From positions 1-64,000 of the IMG/VR virus record IMGVR_UViG_3300028392_000029: DNA of 64,000 nucleotides; one strand, 5' to 3'. Below the pieces are notes generated by a model, which was not told where the DNA came from, did no database searches, and was given only the letters and a program-made list of their open reading frames with translations. This stretch comes from a virus. Below are positions 27,516 to 36,391 of this stretch, one piece after another. The translations under genes and the position numbers were made by a program. Each line of letters starts with the position of its first letter. Position 1 is the stretch's first letter.

Positions 27516-30419
27516 TTATCTTAATCCTGCAATTTTTAGCATAGCTGTTAGTTCAGCATCTTCGTTCATTCCAGGCATGTTCATGCCCTTCATCATTGAT
27601 CCCATATCCGGCATTCCGCCTTGACCTGCGCCTTTCGGTATCTTACTCATTATGCCATTCATCATATCTTTTGGATTCATGGTAGCGCCAGGCATGCTCA
27701 CTGTTTGGTTGGGCATATTTCCAGCCATTTTGCCCATCTTTCCGTGCAACTTCTGGAACATAGCCTGTGGGTTTGAAAAGTCCATCTCGTCTTCGGTATC
27801 GTCATCACCCATAGCCGGCAATTTAAATTTCATACCTTTAGCTTTGGCCATTGCATCATCATAGCTAGCAGGCTTACCATCTATGGTACCTGTACTTGTA
27901 TGATTTTGTGTAACAGTTGCTCCTGGATTATCTTTTTGGAATTGTTGTAGCAATGCTCCTGGATTAGCACCCTGGTGATTTTGCATGAACTGTTGCATTA
28001 GTGCATTAAAGTCTCTAGTATCATCTTGCCCAGCTTCGTCAATTTCGTGTTCATGATGTACGCCAGCTAAATGTGTAATATGATTGATTTCTGGATGTAC
28101 ATCACTGCTTGGATCCATTTTTTCAATCATGTCGATTACATGTTTAACATGCTCGGGCTCTGCCCCTGGAAATGCTCCATCTTTAAAATCTTTTAATACT
28201 TTGATCTTAGTGCGTGTTCCGCCTAGTGTAAAGTTCTTTTCTTGTGGATTCCAAAATCCACTGATTGATTTCAGGATCTCGTGTGTCGGGTCTTCGTGTT
28301 CTTGTTTTTCGAATCCAAAATCATCTGGGCTCATTCCGCACTCTTCAATACAATCGTGTAAGGTCATTTCTTTATGACCAAAATCTAATTTAGTATCTAG
28401 TTTTGCACCTGCTTTCTTAGCATTATGGATTGCTTTGATCATTCCAGACTTAGCCAAGTGTTTAGCTTGGCTGTGTCCAGTGTGGGTAGCACCGCTTTTA
28501 TCCGTAATATTGCCTTTGGCTTTTGTGTAAGGACCGTCGAACGGTGGTTCTTCATCTTGTCCTTCTGCAACCGGTGCCGGTGGAGCATCTGGTGGAGGAG
28601 GAGCACCTGCTGCCGCATCTGGGGCTGGTGGAGGAGGAGCACCTGCTGCCGCATCTGGGGCTGGTGGAGGAGGAGCACCTGCTGCCGCATCTGGGGCTGG
28701 TGCTGGTGCAGTATCTGCACCGCCAACTTGTCCGTCACCGCTGAAATCTAATTGGTTTTCAAGTCCTGGGTCACGCTGTAATACATATTGTTGTATCATT
28801 GCTCGTGCATCTAAATCTGGATCTAGTTCTTTAAACATACTTAAAAATTCTGGATCGTCAATAATGTGCTTGTTAGTTAAACTACCTATAACATCGTCAC
28901 CATTTGTGCCAACTTTTAATTCAGCACCCATGATACCATTTAGGTCATCAATCGCTTGCTTTTGAACTGTTAAGTTATCGCTAAACAAATTATCGCGTTC
29001 TTCTGATTCGTCGTCTTCATTTACTATGCTATCCATGAAGTTTTCAAATGCATTCATAGGATCATAACTTTCGCGCTCCATACGGTCGTCAAATTCTTGA
29101 CGGCGAGCTTCGTCTCGTTCTTCAGCGTGTTTTAACATTGCTTTTGCACGCTCGTCACCGGCTTCTGCTTTCTTTTTAAGTTCTGCTCTTTGATGAGCTT
29201 TTAAATCTCGTGCGTGTGTTGCGGCTACTGAGTTTGGATTGTAACTGTCTTTTAAATTGCCCTCTTTTTCTGCACGGTTCAATATATCGTAACGATCTTT
29301 GAAACCTTTAGTTCCAGGTTTGATATTTGCGGCATCTGCCTTATCACCGTAGCTAGCTTTCTTTAAATGCTTTAATGTTGTCTTAGCTTGATGACTGTGA
29401 GGAGTACCCTCTGTATCGTCTTCACCAAGAATATCTTCAGGATTCAATCCTTTAACTGGAATAGATGTTTCGTCTACTAGTCGAAAAATATATGGAAATG
29501 CTGTTTTTAATTCTTCATTGAATGTGCGAATTGTTAGTCGATCAATCCAGTCACTCATAATGTCTTCTGGAATCATTTGATCTTCACGATCCTCAAATGC
29601 TTCGGCAAATTGTTCGTAGTATGATTTACGAGAAAGACTTGCTACTTCTTTTTTAACCTGTTCAATACGCTCGAATACCTTGGTTGTAATGTCGCCCATT
29701 GCTTCTGCTAATGTTTCATTACGACTAACATAACCTTTGAATTTACGTAACTGAGCTAATTCTTCTGATAAACTTGTAATGTGTTTGCCAATACTGTCGT
29801 ATGGAATTCCGCCGTGTTTCAAATGTTCTGCTAGAGCACGAGCACCACTTAGATGTTTGAAAGGATATTTAAAGCGTTCACCTTGAGCGTTTTCAACGTA
29901 AATTGCTTCGATGTGTTGTGTACGTCCTGCGGCTAAATCTGTATTAACAGGTTGGCTGTGTTTGACTACAAGCCTTGCCTCGCCTAAGTCTTGGTAACTG
30001 ATCTTAGCAGTACCGTACATTTTACTTTCCATCATAGGTTCTTCCTTGGATTTGGTCTGGAAATGATAATCTCTTTTATCTAAATTATTCTTCCCTATAT
30101 TTATCTCATCATAATTTAACAATCTTGATCGAGCAAAATCTCTCAAAGAACGTATAAATTTAAAAGCCTTGGGATGTCTAGAGTCAACTAGATCTCCGCT
30201 TAATTGTACAAACACGCCCTTCTTTTGGCTAAGTGTAATAGTAACTGTGCCTAGTACTTCGCCGTGATCTTTGTATTCAAACTCAAAGAATCTTGCGTTG
30301 GGTATATCTTCTTCGCGACTAAGTATTTTCCCCTCTTCATCACCAAAGGTAACGTCAGAAAATCTAGTACGGATTTTACCGTATAGTTCTTGCGCGATTT
30401 TGTCTAAGTTAATGTCCAT
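27516..30419 (-). CDS. large virion-associated protein with Pro/Ala repeats
   Basis: 967 residues from ATG 30419 (MDINLDKIAQELYGKIRTRF); a longer start at 30479 would overlap the terminase end and is less likely. Parts: N-terminal alpha/beta domain (1-125), helical middle, charged KKKAEAGDERAKAMLKHAEE-type region, an EF-hand-like loop DFSGDGQVGGAD near residue 600, three repeats APDAAAGAPPPP, and Gly/Met-rich C-terminus (GMPDMGSMMKGMNMPGMNED). Similar giant proteins occur next to terminase in T4-like marine phages and are found in virions. AATAAATA lies 4 nt before the ATG and no RBS is visible. Confidence 0.75.
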   Translation of the reverse strand: MDINLDKIAQELYGKIRTRFSDVTFGDEEGKILSREEDIPNARFFEFEYKDHGEVLGTVTITLSQKKGVFVQLSGDLVDSRHPKAFKFIRSLRDFARSRLLNYDEINIGKNNLDKRDYHFQTKSKEEPMMESKMYGTAKISYQDLGEARLVVKHSQPVNTDLAAGRTQHIEAIYVENAQGERFKYPFKHLSGARALAEHLKHGGIPYDSIGKHITSLSEELAQLRKFKGYVSRNETLAEAMGDITTKVFERIEQVKKEVASLSRKSYYEQFAEAFEDREDQMIPEDIMSDWIDRLTIRTFNEELKTAFPYIFRLVDETSIPVKGLNPEDILGEDDTEGTPHSHQAKTTLKHLKKASYGDKADAANIKPGTKGFKDRYDILNRAEKEGNLKDSYNPNSVAATHARDLKAHQRAELKKKAEAGDERAKAMLKHAEERDEARRQEFDDRMERESYDPMNAFENFMDSIVNEDDESEERDNLFSDNLTVQKQAIDDLNGIMGAELKVGTNGDDVIGSLTNKHIIDDPEFLSMFKELDPDLDARAMIQQYVLQRDPGLENQLDFSGDGQVGGADTAPAPAPDAAAGAPPPPAPDAAAGAPPPPAPDAAAGAPPPPDAPPAPVAEGQDEEPPFDGPYTKAKGNITDKSGATHTGHSQAKHLAKSGMIKAIHNAKKAGAKLDTKLDFGHKEMTLHDCIEECGMSPDDFGFEKQEHEDPTHEILKSISGFWNPQEKNFTLGGTRTKIKVLKDFKDGAFPGAEPEHVKHVIDMIEKMDPSSDVHPEINHITHLAGVHHEHEIDEAGQDDTRDFNALMQQFMQNHQGANPGALLQQFQKDNPGATVTQNHTSTGTIDGKPASYDDAMAKAKGMKFKLPAMGDDDTEDEMDFSNPQAMFQKLHGKMGKMAGNMPNQTVSMPGATMNPKDMMNGIMSKIPKGAGQGGMPDMGSMMKGMNMPGMNEDAELTAMLKIAGLR
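28591..28698. repeat. three exact 36-bp tandem repeats
   Basis: Three identical 36-bp units (28591-28626, 28627-28662, 28663-28698) encoding APDAAAGAPPPP three times on the minus strand. Perfect identity at DNA level indicates recent expansion. Confidence 0.95.
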
Positions 30420-30423
30420 ACTA

Positions 30424-30431
30424 TATTTATT
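30424..30431 (-). promoter_or_regulatory. late promoter 4 nt before ATG 30419
   Basis: AATAAATA on the minus strand, then TAGT and ATG. No Shine-Dalgarno between; a transcript starting in the usual place would be leaderless. Confidence 0.55.
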
Positions 30432-32025
30432 AGATATTACTAGAAATAAATATCGGGAGTGGAGCTTCCCAATCTTCATCTAGATGTGAATTTATGCTGA
30501 GAGTTTCAAACACTCTAGGATCCCACTCTGCTAGTACTACACTCATGCGTACAACTAGCAATAACGCAGAAACTAAGTCATCATGCTGTCCTGTTTTTGC
30601 TTTAAAACTGGTGCCTGCCGCAATAAAACTTTTAAGCTCACTGAGTAAAGGACGACTGTGAATTTTCATCTTATCTTCCTCAATTAAGAACTTTACTCTG
30701 GCGCATGCTGATATTTTATTACCAAATGTAGTGTTAAATCCTTTACGGAATTTACGTACATGCCCTTTTCTCACCGGTTCACTTACAAATAATCCGGGGA
30801 AGTTTTCTTCTCCTAAATCCTTAATCACTACTAGAGCCGCTTCGCCCACAGTGTTGTTTTCACAACTCCAGTAGATACTGTTAGGGTATTCTTGTCCAAT
30901 TTCGTCTTGAATATAGCGCAATAAATCTCTAAATATTTTGACTTGATCTTGTATAATTGTTAAGTTGTGTTGCCATTCTGCTACCTGTATCATGCTGGGT
31001 AATTCAAACACTTCTATGGCAGCATAGTCACCACCTGTGCCTAGGCTAGGATCTAGGGCCGCGGCATAGAGTAATCCGGGTTGAGGTTTTTTATACCAGC
31101 GCACTTGCCCCATACGGAATGCTGGTTCTTTACCCACAAGTTCTGCAAGTTTAATACTGTTAATTAGTGTTTCGTCAAATACTAAAAACTCGCAACCGTA
31201 CTCACGACGGAAACGTTCTTCACCAATACGACCCATCTCAGTTCGCTTCCATTCTTCATCACGATCCGGATGTTCGTGCCATTCAGCACGGAATCCGTGG
31301 AATCCGTTGCGTCCTATACCTTCTTGATTTTCGTTGCCGAACTCATCAAAAAGATCTTTGCTTTCTTTCCAAATAATAGCAAACGTATCTTCGTCACTAT
31401 TAGGAGTTGAAGTGATAATTGCTCGTCCACCAGTTGCTAGTGTTGGTGATATTGAAGTCCAAAATTCTTCAGCAATGTTAGGTTGTACGAAAGCAAACTC
31501 ATCGCAATATAGTAAGGATATGGACATACCACGACCGGTGTTACCAGTAGTAGTAGCTGAAACAATTCTTGATCCGTTCTCAAATTCAATACTCCCTTTG
31601 TTATAGTTAACCACACCTGCACGTATGTAGTCTGGGCATAGTTCGTATCCATAGCGAATACGTTGCATGATTTCTTGTGAGCCTGTATATTTGTGCGCGG
31701 CCACTAGGATAGTTTGATCCGGATGAAACATGGCATACCACAACAAGTATGCTGATGCACAAGTTGTTTTACCACTTTGTCGTGGCAACATGTTTATGTT
31801 GAATCGATAATCGTGATAAGAATTTAATAACCCTACTTGATAGTCATACGGCTGAAACAGCATCTTGCCTTTAACAGGATGCTGAATATAAAAGAAGGTT
31901 TTAGCAAAGTGCAGATACCCTGTAGTAGGATCTGAGCAGGCTAATAAGTGCTGAACTTGTTCTTCAGTAAATGATTCTTTGGTGTGCGCTTTTTTGGTTA
32001 AGACGCCGTCTAGTGATTTTGCCAT
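30430..32025 (-). CDS. 17: terminase large subunit (gp17)
   Basis: 531 residues. ATPase: Walker A PRQSGKTT 81-88, Walker B LLYCDE 171-176 with the catalytic Glu, and a coupling-motif-like TSTPNS near 206-211. RNase H-fold nuclease: Asp325 in ALDPSLGTGGD, CENNTVGEAA near residue 395, and KTGQHDDLVSALLL with paired Asp near 493. It packages DNA into the prohead and cuts the concatemer. A rho-independent terminator and then ATTAAATA sit just before the ATG, so transcription appears to restart here. Confidence 0.95.
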   Translation of the reverse strand: MAKSLDGVLTKKAHTKESFTEEQVQHLLACSDPTTGYLHFAKTFFYIQHPVKGKMLFQPYDYQVGLLNSYHDYRFNINMLPRQSGKTTCASAYLLWYAMFHPDQTILVAAHKYTGSQEIMQRIRYGYELCPDYIRAGVVNYNKGSIEFENGSRIVSATTTGNTGRGMSISLLYCDEFAFVQPNIAEEFWTSISPTLATGGRAIITSTPNSDEDTFAIIWKESKDLFDEFGNENQEGIGRNGFHGFRAEWHEHPDRDEEWKRTEMGRIGEERFRREYGCEFLVFDETLINSIKLAELVGKEPAFRMGQVRWYKKPQPGLLYAAALDPSLGTGGDYAAIEVFELPSMIQVAEWQHNLTIIQDQVKIFRDLLRYIQDEIGQEYPNSIYWSCENNTVGEAALVVIKDLGEENFPGLFVSEPVRKGHVRKFRKGFNTTFGNKISACARVKFLIEEDKMKIHSRPLLSELKSFIAAGTSFKAKTGQHDDLVSALLLVVRMSVVLAEWDPRVFETLSINSHLDEDWEAPLPIFISSNI

Positions 32026-32030
32026 ATGTT

Positions 32031-32038
32031 TATTTAAT
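32031..32038 (-). promoter_or_regulatory. late promoter 5 nt before the terminase ATG
   Basis: ATTAAATA on the minus strand, then AACAT and ATG; it follows directly on the T-run of the upstream terminator. No Shine-Dalgarno. Confidence 0.5.
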
Positions 32039-32039
32039 C

Positions 32040-32067
32040 AAAAAAATAGACCCCGGAGGGTCTATTT
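32040..32067 (-). terminator. rho-independent terminator (minus strand)
   Basis: On the minus strand AAATAGACCC-TCCG-GGGTCTATTT followed by further T (seven Ts in the run from 32046 to 32040, three of them in the stem): a perfect 10-bp stem. It ends the 33868-32082 transcript just before terminase. Confidence 0.92.
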
Positions 32068-32081
32068 GGCAAATTTAACCT

Positions 32082-32693
32082 TTATCTGTTTTTAACTTCT
32101 TGATATAATTCGTCTAGGCGACTAACTAATGCTTCTTGTAGTGGGTTCTCGCCGCCGTTTACTTTCAGTCTTTTTACATCGCCCTTGCTGTGCATGTCAG
32201 TACCGTGTTTAGTAATAGCATCAACACCATAGGTAACACGATGGGGTCTATTTCGTACTCGGTCATTCTTGTCAGCATCAATTTTATCGCCGTGCTGTTC
32301 GTCTAACTCGATGTCAAACTCACCGTCTATAGGATGCGGAGCACTGACCACTGCATCATGGTGTTGGTCACCTGCTTCAATACTTCTAATGATGTCCATT
32401 AGGTCTTTGATACCGCCAGCACCGCTACCATTCATGCTGACATTCATAGTAACTGAATCTTCTTGCTTGTGCGGCATACCCATCATACCGCTTGGCATTG
32501 GGCCGCCTAAACTGATCATGCTTTCCTCAGTAGGCGGAGTGTCAGTGTTCTTAGGAGCAACTGGTGGTTGTTGTGGCTCCATCGCACCTAAGCGTTTAGC
32601 TTCTTCTGGACTGCTTGCACCTGATGGATTTGGATGAACTGTTAAGTTCTCGTCTATGGCACGTATCTTTGTATATAATTCAGTGAAATTCAT
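32082..32693 (-). CDS. virion/head-assembly protein, unknown
   Basis: 203 residues. N-terminal helix MNFTELYTKIRAIDENL, a Pro/Met-rich low-complexity middle (GGPMPSGMMGMPHKQED), SVTMNVSMNGSGAGGIKDLM, and a charged segment EQHGDKIDADKNDRVRNR. Position between small and large terminase genes and the disordered, His/Met-rich composition suggest an internal head protein or scaffold-like component. No catalytic motif. Overlaps the upstream gene by 4 nt. Confidence 0.65.
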   Translation of the reverse strand: MNFTELYTKIRAIDENLTVHPNPSGASSPEEAKRLGAMEPQQPPVAPKNTDTPPTEESMISLGGPMPSGMMGMPHKQEDSVTMNVSMNGSGAGGIKDLMDIIRSIEAGDQHHDAVVSAPHPIDGEFDIELDEQHGDKIDADKNDRVRNRPHRVTYGVDAITKHGTDMHSKGDVKRLKVNGGENPLQEALVSRLDELYQEVKNR

Positions 32694-33358
32694 TTTACTT
32701 TTCCTTTTGCTTTGGCAGCGACATTTAAGCTGTTATGTACGCTGTCAGCGTATGGGGTTAGTTTAACTTTTTTAGTACCTACAGGACTTGTCATTCCTTG
32801 TTTTTCTGTTACTGTTGATTGTTCAGGCTGTTCTTTAGATTTCTTTGCTTTGGGAAACAACGGATCATTAATACCTTTGTACTGCTCAGGAAGATGCTTT
32901 GCCTTGCTTAGATCTTTTAGTAAACTAAACTTTCGTTTTTCTCCAACTAGGTCTTGATGATTTACTTTTTCGTAATCAGTGCCGACAACTGCTTCGCCTG
33001 TTGGTTCATCGTTTTCATGGTTAAGATCAATTTCTGCTTGCTCATGCTCGTTGTGAACTCGAACATCACCTTGCGGAATATTTAATAAGTGTGCTACTTT
33101 TGAAAGTACTTGTTTGCTAGTTGTAGGATAACTAGTAACAGCGTCAAACACTGTTACTGAAATATTCTTGTGTTCTGGAAATTCAATATGTGTTGCTTGG
33201 ATCGGTGAGGATTTTCCGCTTGATACAGATTGCACACCAAACTCTGCAAGAGCGCCTTTGATTTTGCTAGCGCAATCTTTTGGGCAGTCGCAGGCAAGTT
33301 TAATCTTAAATTCGTAGCGTTTTTGATTTTCTGTTAGGTATTGTTTAAATGATTTCAT
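32690..33358 (-). CDS. head-region protein with MKSFKQYL leader, unknown
   Basis: 222 residues. Begins MKSFKQYLTEN, an N-terminal motif shared by several virion proteins of T4-like phages and probably a head-targeting or processing signal. Contains CDCPKDCASKIKGALAEFGV (four Cys in about 10 residues), a ferredoxin-like alpha/beta domain (residues about 14-100), and a Lys-rich disordered C-terminus. A late promoter (AATAAATA, 33377-33384) and RBS CAGGA precede it. Confidence 0.65.
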   Translation of the reverse strand: MKSFKQYLTENQKRYEFKIKLACDCPKDCASKIKGALAEFGVQSVSSGKSSPIQATHIEFPEHKNISVTVFDAVTSYPTTSKQVLSKVAHLLNIPQGDVRVHNEHEQAEIDLNHENDEPTGEAVVGTDYEKVNHQDLVGEKRKFSLLKDLSKAKHLPEQYKGINDPLFPKAKKSKEQPEQSTVTEKQGMTSPVGTKKVKLTPYADSVHNSLNVAAKAKGKVK

Positions 33359-33376
33359 AGTGAATTCCTGATGTAG

Positions 33377-33384
33377 TATTTATT
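33377..33384 (-). promoter_or_regulatory. late promoter for the 33358 gene
   Basis: AATAAATA on the minus strand, 18 nt before the ATG with RBS CAGGA in between. It overlaps the stop of the small terminase gene. Confidence 0.6.
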
Positions 33385-33868
33385 TTAAATTCTTCAATTT
33401 TTCCAACAAGCTATTACGATCAGTAATAATAACCCCGTCTCCGTGTATGTTAACACTGTCATCTACACCAGCCGCTTCTTGATCTAATTTTTGTTTCTTA
33501 AGCTGTAAATCAATCATTTTTAGCTTTTTATCTAATTTGGCAGTTTTAGCTGTAATAGCATTGCCTAGCATACTAGCGGCTACTTCGAACAAACGACCAC
33601 TATATCTAGCTTCAACATTCATACCTAGATCCATGATGTCATCGTAGGCATCTACAGCTTTTTTAGCCAACTCGTCTAGCTCAGAATCTGCTAAATCCCC
33701 TAGTCCTTTAACAGCTGGTAAGGCAGCGGCGATTTTATCAAATTCACTGATATCGCGCAATAACGGTTGTGCTTGAGCAACCATTTCTTTTTTCTTCTTT
33801 TTTTCTTCTTGCTTGATAACTTCTTTGCTAGAAGGAAGATTTAGTAATTCTTCAAGTTTCTTGGTCAT
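33380..33868 (-). CDS. 16: probable terminase small subunit (gp16)
   Basis: 162 residues, helical. Starts MTKKLEELLNLPSSKEVI with a lysine cluster (EEKKKKKEM), and the central coiled segment AYDDIMDLGMNVEARYSGRL plus KTAKLDKKLKMIDLQLKKQK matches the pattern of gp16 in T4-like cyanophages. gp16 forms rings that recognise or prepare DNA for gp17. Size equals T4 gp16 (164). Here it is separated from gp17 by two virion genes. Confidence 0.72.
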   Translation of the reverse strand: MTKKLEELLNLPSSKEVIKQEEKKKKKEMVAQAQPLLRDISEFDKIAAALPAVKGLGDLADSELDELAKKAVDAYDDIMDLGMNVEARYSGRLFEVAASMLGNAITAKTAKLDKKLKMIDLQLKKQKLDQEAAGVDDSVNIHGDGVIITDRNSLLEKLKNLK

Positions 33869-33882
33869 AACACTACTTATGC

Positions 33883-34311
33883 TTATGTTTGAGTGAATAT
33901 ATCATTTTCATTAAGTATACGGAATCTAATACCTTGCTGTCTGCACCAAATATTAGCACTGGCCCATTTGGCTTGATTTTTAACAAATTGTGCTTGATTA
34001 TACTTGTTTTTACCCACACGCTCTAATATAGTTTGACTAGCTGGTTTTATCTCAACTAGTTCAACTATTAATTTGTTGTGTTTATCTAGGTACTGGATAA
34101 AGAAATCGGGGACATACACCGTTTGTTTACCAGTTAACGGATCGCGATATGGTATCTGGATTGCTTCGCTAGCCCATTTATGTACTCGATCGTTTTCATC
34201 ACAAAATCGCATAAATGTCCACTCCCATGAACTTCGATATGTTGGAATTTTTGTTCCAACATACTTCTCGGGATGGCGCATGACGAATTTACCTCGAGCA
34301 AATTTAGCCAT
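33883..34311 (-). CDS. 4: head completion protein gp4
   Basis: 142 residues. MAKFARGKFVMRHPEKYVGT, TYRSSWEWTFMRFCDENDRV and IPYRDPLTGKQTVYVPDFFI followed by VELVEIKPASQT are the conserved blocks of gp4 (gp50/gp4 head-completion family). The PDFFI...EIKP arrangement is an endonuclease-like core (PD-(D/E)xK style), thought to trim or seal the packaged DNA end. Length close to T4 gp4 (150). Confidence 0.92.
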   Translation of the reverse strand: MAKFARGKFVMRHPEKYVGTKIPTYRSSWEWTFMRFCDENDRVHKWASEAIQIPYRDPLTGKQTVYVPDFFIQYLDKHNKLIVELVEIKPASQTILERVGKNKYNQAQFVKNQAKWASANIWCRQQGIRFRILNENDIFTQT

Positions 34312-34312
34312 G

Positions 34313-34684
34313 TTAGATTAGAATATTACGTGCTTCGTAACTATTTTCAACAGTTGATACTTTATAGCCTAAGATGCTTGTTTTTTCTCTATACCCATTT
34401 AAAATTTGAGCTACTACCTGCCCTAGTTGTACATCAGTAAGAGATTTCAACATATCTAGTAATTGGAATACTGATACTCCGTCGATTCTTGCTTGATTCA
34501 ATAATACAATAGTTGTACTGGCGGCACTGGAATGATCAAAACCTCTTTTAGTAAAAAATGCAACCGTGCTGTCAATTTCATTTGCTGGGAAACTAACTGG
34601 TGCAACAAAATAGTTGTCAAAAAATGTTTTTACATCTTGAACATTTGTATTTTCTTTTGTAGGAAGGTTTGTAATGATACTCAT
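34313..34684 (-). CDS. tail/neck-region protein, unknown
   Basis: 123 residues, soluble, mixed helices (DVKTFFDNYFVAPVSFPANE; GFDHSSAASTTIVLLNQAR; FQLLDMLKSLTDVQLGQVV). It lies between the gp4 gene and a tube-like gene with 1-nt gaps, so it is co-expressed with tail genes. T4-like marine phages encode a protein of the same type here and it is reported among virion proteins, but its exact location is not known to me. Confidence 0.65.
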   Translation of the reverse strand: MSIITNLPTKENTNVQDVKTFFDNYFVAPVSFPANEIDSTVAFFTKRGFDHSSAASTTIVLLNQARIDGVSVFQLLDMLKSLTDVQLGQVVAQILNGYREKTSILGYKVSTVENSYEARNILI

Positions 34685-34685
34685 A

Positions 34686-35678
34686 TTATGCTCCTAGTTT
34701 TGTAGGTGTAGCTACTGTTGTATTCGTAGCATTATTTGCCACCGGAAACACTACACCCGGTACTCCGCCTATAGTTTGCGGTAAGACCCCTCTTGACAAA
34801 CCGACAGTGCCAGCCTGGGGAGGAACTTTTGAGTTCTGATACCTATTTACGCTATTGATTGCATTATTAAGGGTCGACACTGCTACACTAGTCGAATTTA
34901 GATTATCAACAAAACTTGGATGTATAGTAGTAGGGTCGGGATTAATACCCTGTAGCGGTGACGGATTCACATCATAATGTTCTATACCAAATCCTTCGGG
35001 TGCTCCGGCTGAAACTACACCATTGCCATACGTTACAGTTTCGTAGGCAAGTTGCATGGTAAAATCATGTGTAGTAGATTTAGCATAATCTAAATTGTTG
35101 CCATTCCAAGTTTTGATTATGGGGTTGATTAATTTAATACTGATATACTCATGTCGAGCCATCTGATAAATTGTAATATAATTAAAAAAGGGGTTTGTAC
35201 TTTTATTATCTAAGCCATACGGTGTGGTAATAAAATTACTGCTTCGAGTGGCGTTTCTATTGTAAGCGCCTGCTTGTGTTGCACTGGTTGGGTCGGCATA
35301 ATAATACGTGTAATAATTCTGCCATAGTTGATTAATCAACCCCATGTTGTCGTCGTGAAATGCAATGGTAACGTCTTCAGCATTGATGTGGGTTTGTATA
35401 TTCTTTTTTCTATTGTACTGATTAGCAGAATCAAGAGTAACTGTAAATTTAGGTAATGTTACATTCTTAACCAACATATTAATTTCGTTAGAGTATCGTT
35501 GCGCAAGTTCGGCATTTTTCAATGCGGCTTTGTTAATACTGAACGCTACATGGAACTGAAAGTCAAATTTAGGTGCCAGCCTAAACTGATTATCAGAAAA
35601 CATCCTGGCGGCATGTTGCCAGTCACGTAGATTGGTTGTAGTGTTGCTAGTTAGATTGTTGTTTGCAGTAAAGGCCAT
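34686..35678 (-). CDS. second tail-tube-like virion protein
   Basis: 330 residues. FDFQFHVAFSINKAALKNAE, VKNVTLPKFTVTLDSANQYN, and DVTIAFHDDNMGLINQLWQN have the gp19-family fold signature (strands around a P-x-F hinge and an amphipathic helix), but the protein is 120 residues longer than the main tube gene downstream in the list. It may be the tube initiator at the baseplate (gp54/gp48-like) or a terminator. AATAAATA 5 nt before the ATG and no RBS. Confidence 0.65.
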   Translation of the reverse strand: MAFTANNNLTSNTTTNLRDWQHAARMFSDNQFRLAPKFDFQFHVAFSINKAALKNAELAQRYSNEINMLVKNVTLPKFTVTLDSANQYNRKKNIQTHINAEDVTIAFHDDNMGLINQLWQNYYTYYYADPTSATQAGAYNRNATRSSNFITTPYGLDNKSTNPFFNYITIYQMARHEYISIKLINPIIKTWNGNNLDYAKSTTHDFTMQLAYETVTYGNGVVSAGAPEGFGIEHYDVNPSPLQGINPDPTTIHPSFVDNLNSTSVAVSTLNNAINSVNRYQNSKVPPQAGTVGLSRGVLPQTIGGVPGVVFPVANNATNTTVATPTKLGA

Positions 35679-35683
35679 AACAA

Positions 35684-35691
35684 TATTTATT
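35684..35691 (-). promoter_or_regulatory. late promoter 5 nt before ATG 35678
   Basis: AATAAATA on the minus strand, then TTGTT and ATG; no Shine-Dalgarno. It lies just downstream of the tail-tube terminator. Confidence 0.55.
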
Positions 35692-35720
35692 AAAAAAATA
35701 AACTACGCATATTATGAATA

Positions 35721-35752
35721 CCTATAATAAAACCCACCGAAGTGGGTTTATT
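35721..35752 (-). terminator. rho-independent terminator after tail tube gene
   Basis: On the minus strand AAACCCAC-TTCG-GTGGGTTT then TATTATAGG: 8-bp stem with the stable UUCG tetraloop, 2 nt after the stop codon of the tail-tube gene. Confidence 0.92.
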
Positions 35753-35753
35753 A

Positions 35754-36377
35754 TTAAGAACCTAAAGCGTTTGTACCGCGTACTTGCGTGAATCCTGGAG
35801 TACCCAAACCTGCAGTAGCACCTGTCTGAACAGCATTATCATACTGGATAGTCAAGTCGATCATCACGGGAGTTTGATCTGAATACTTGATGTCATTCCA
35901 GTTGGTCTTTTGCAAGTAGCAACCGTATAGTTCCCATGTTTCTAATACATTAGGAGTTTCTGCGCCGTTGCCGCCGTCTAGCATTTCAATGCGTAGTGTA
36001 AATTTGTAGTCACCTGCAGATGCCGCTGAAGCCTGCTCAAAGAAGTCAAACTGTCTTTGATTTTGTTCACCGATCAACTTGCTGACATTACCAAGTACAT
36101 CGTCACGTAACTTAATAGTGATTGGACTCCACTTGGTTTTACCTGCATAGTAAATTCTGCTGTTGTAGACATCAATAGTTTGATTTTCAAACTCAACACT
36201 TGGTCGAGCCGCTTCTGCAACTTGTTTAGTCATCTCTGTTGTGCTACCACTTACACCAAAGTTTTCAAAGTTTAATCTAAAACGATACTTCAACTTAGGC
36301 ATTAACTGGCCTTGTGAAGCGGCGCTCTGATCAGACGCTAATGGTACTGTAAATCTTGATAAGGCTGCGATTGACAT
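35754..36377 (-). CDS. 19: tail tube protein (gp19)
   Basis: 207 residues (T4 gp19 has 163). LMPKLKYRFRLNFENFGVSG, EAARPSVEFENQTIDVYNSR and KTKWSPITIKLRDDVLGNVS are the standard gp19 blocks; rings of six stack into the inner tube through which DNA passes. It has its own terminator, which would favour high expression ahead of later genes. It follows the sheath gene at 14 nt, with RBS AGGAG. Confidence 0.92.
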   Translation of the reverse strand: MSIAALSRFTVPLASDQSAASQGQLMPKLKYRFRLNFENFGVSGSTTEMTKQVAEAARPSVEFENQTIDVYNSRIYYAGKTKWSPITIKLRDDVLGNVSKLIGEQNQRQFDFFEQASAASAGDYKFTLRIEMLDGGNGAETPNVLETWELYGCYLQKTNWNDIKYSDQTPVMIDLTIQYDNAVQTGATAGLGTPGFTQVRGTNALGS

Positions 36378-36391
36378 TTAATATCTCCTAA

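Noticed and set aside
28425-28751. Open frames on both strands with Trp/Arg/Ser or Gln/Leu repeats
   Set aside because: These are shadow frames of the 36-bp repeats in the large virion protein gene.
30420-30479. Upstream start at 30479 for the large virion protein
   Set aside because: It would overlap the end of terminase by 50 bp and lacks an RBS; ATG 30419 directly follows a late-promoter motif and starts the conserved-looking N-terminus.
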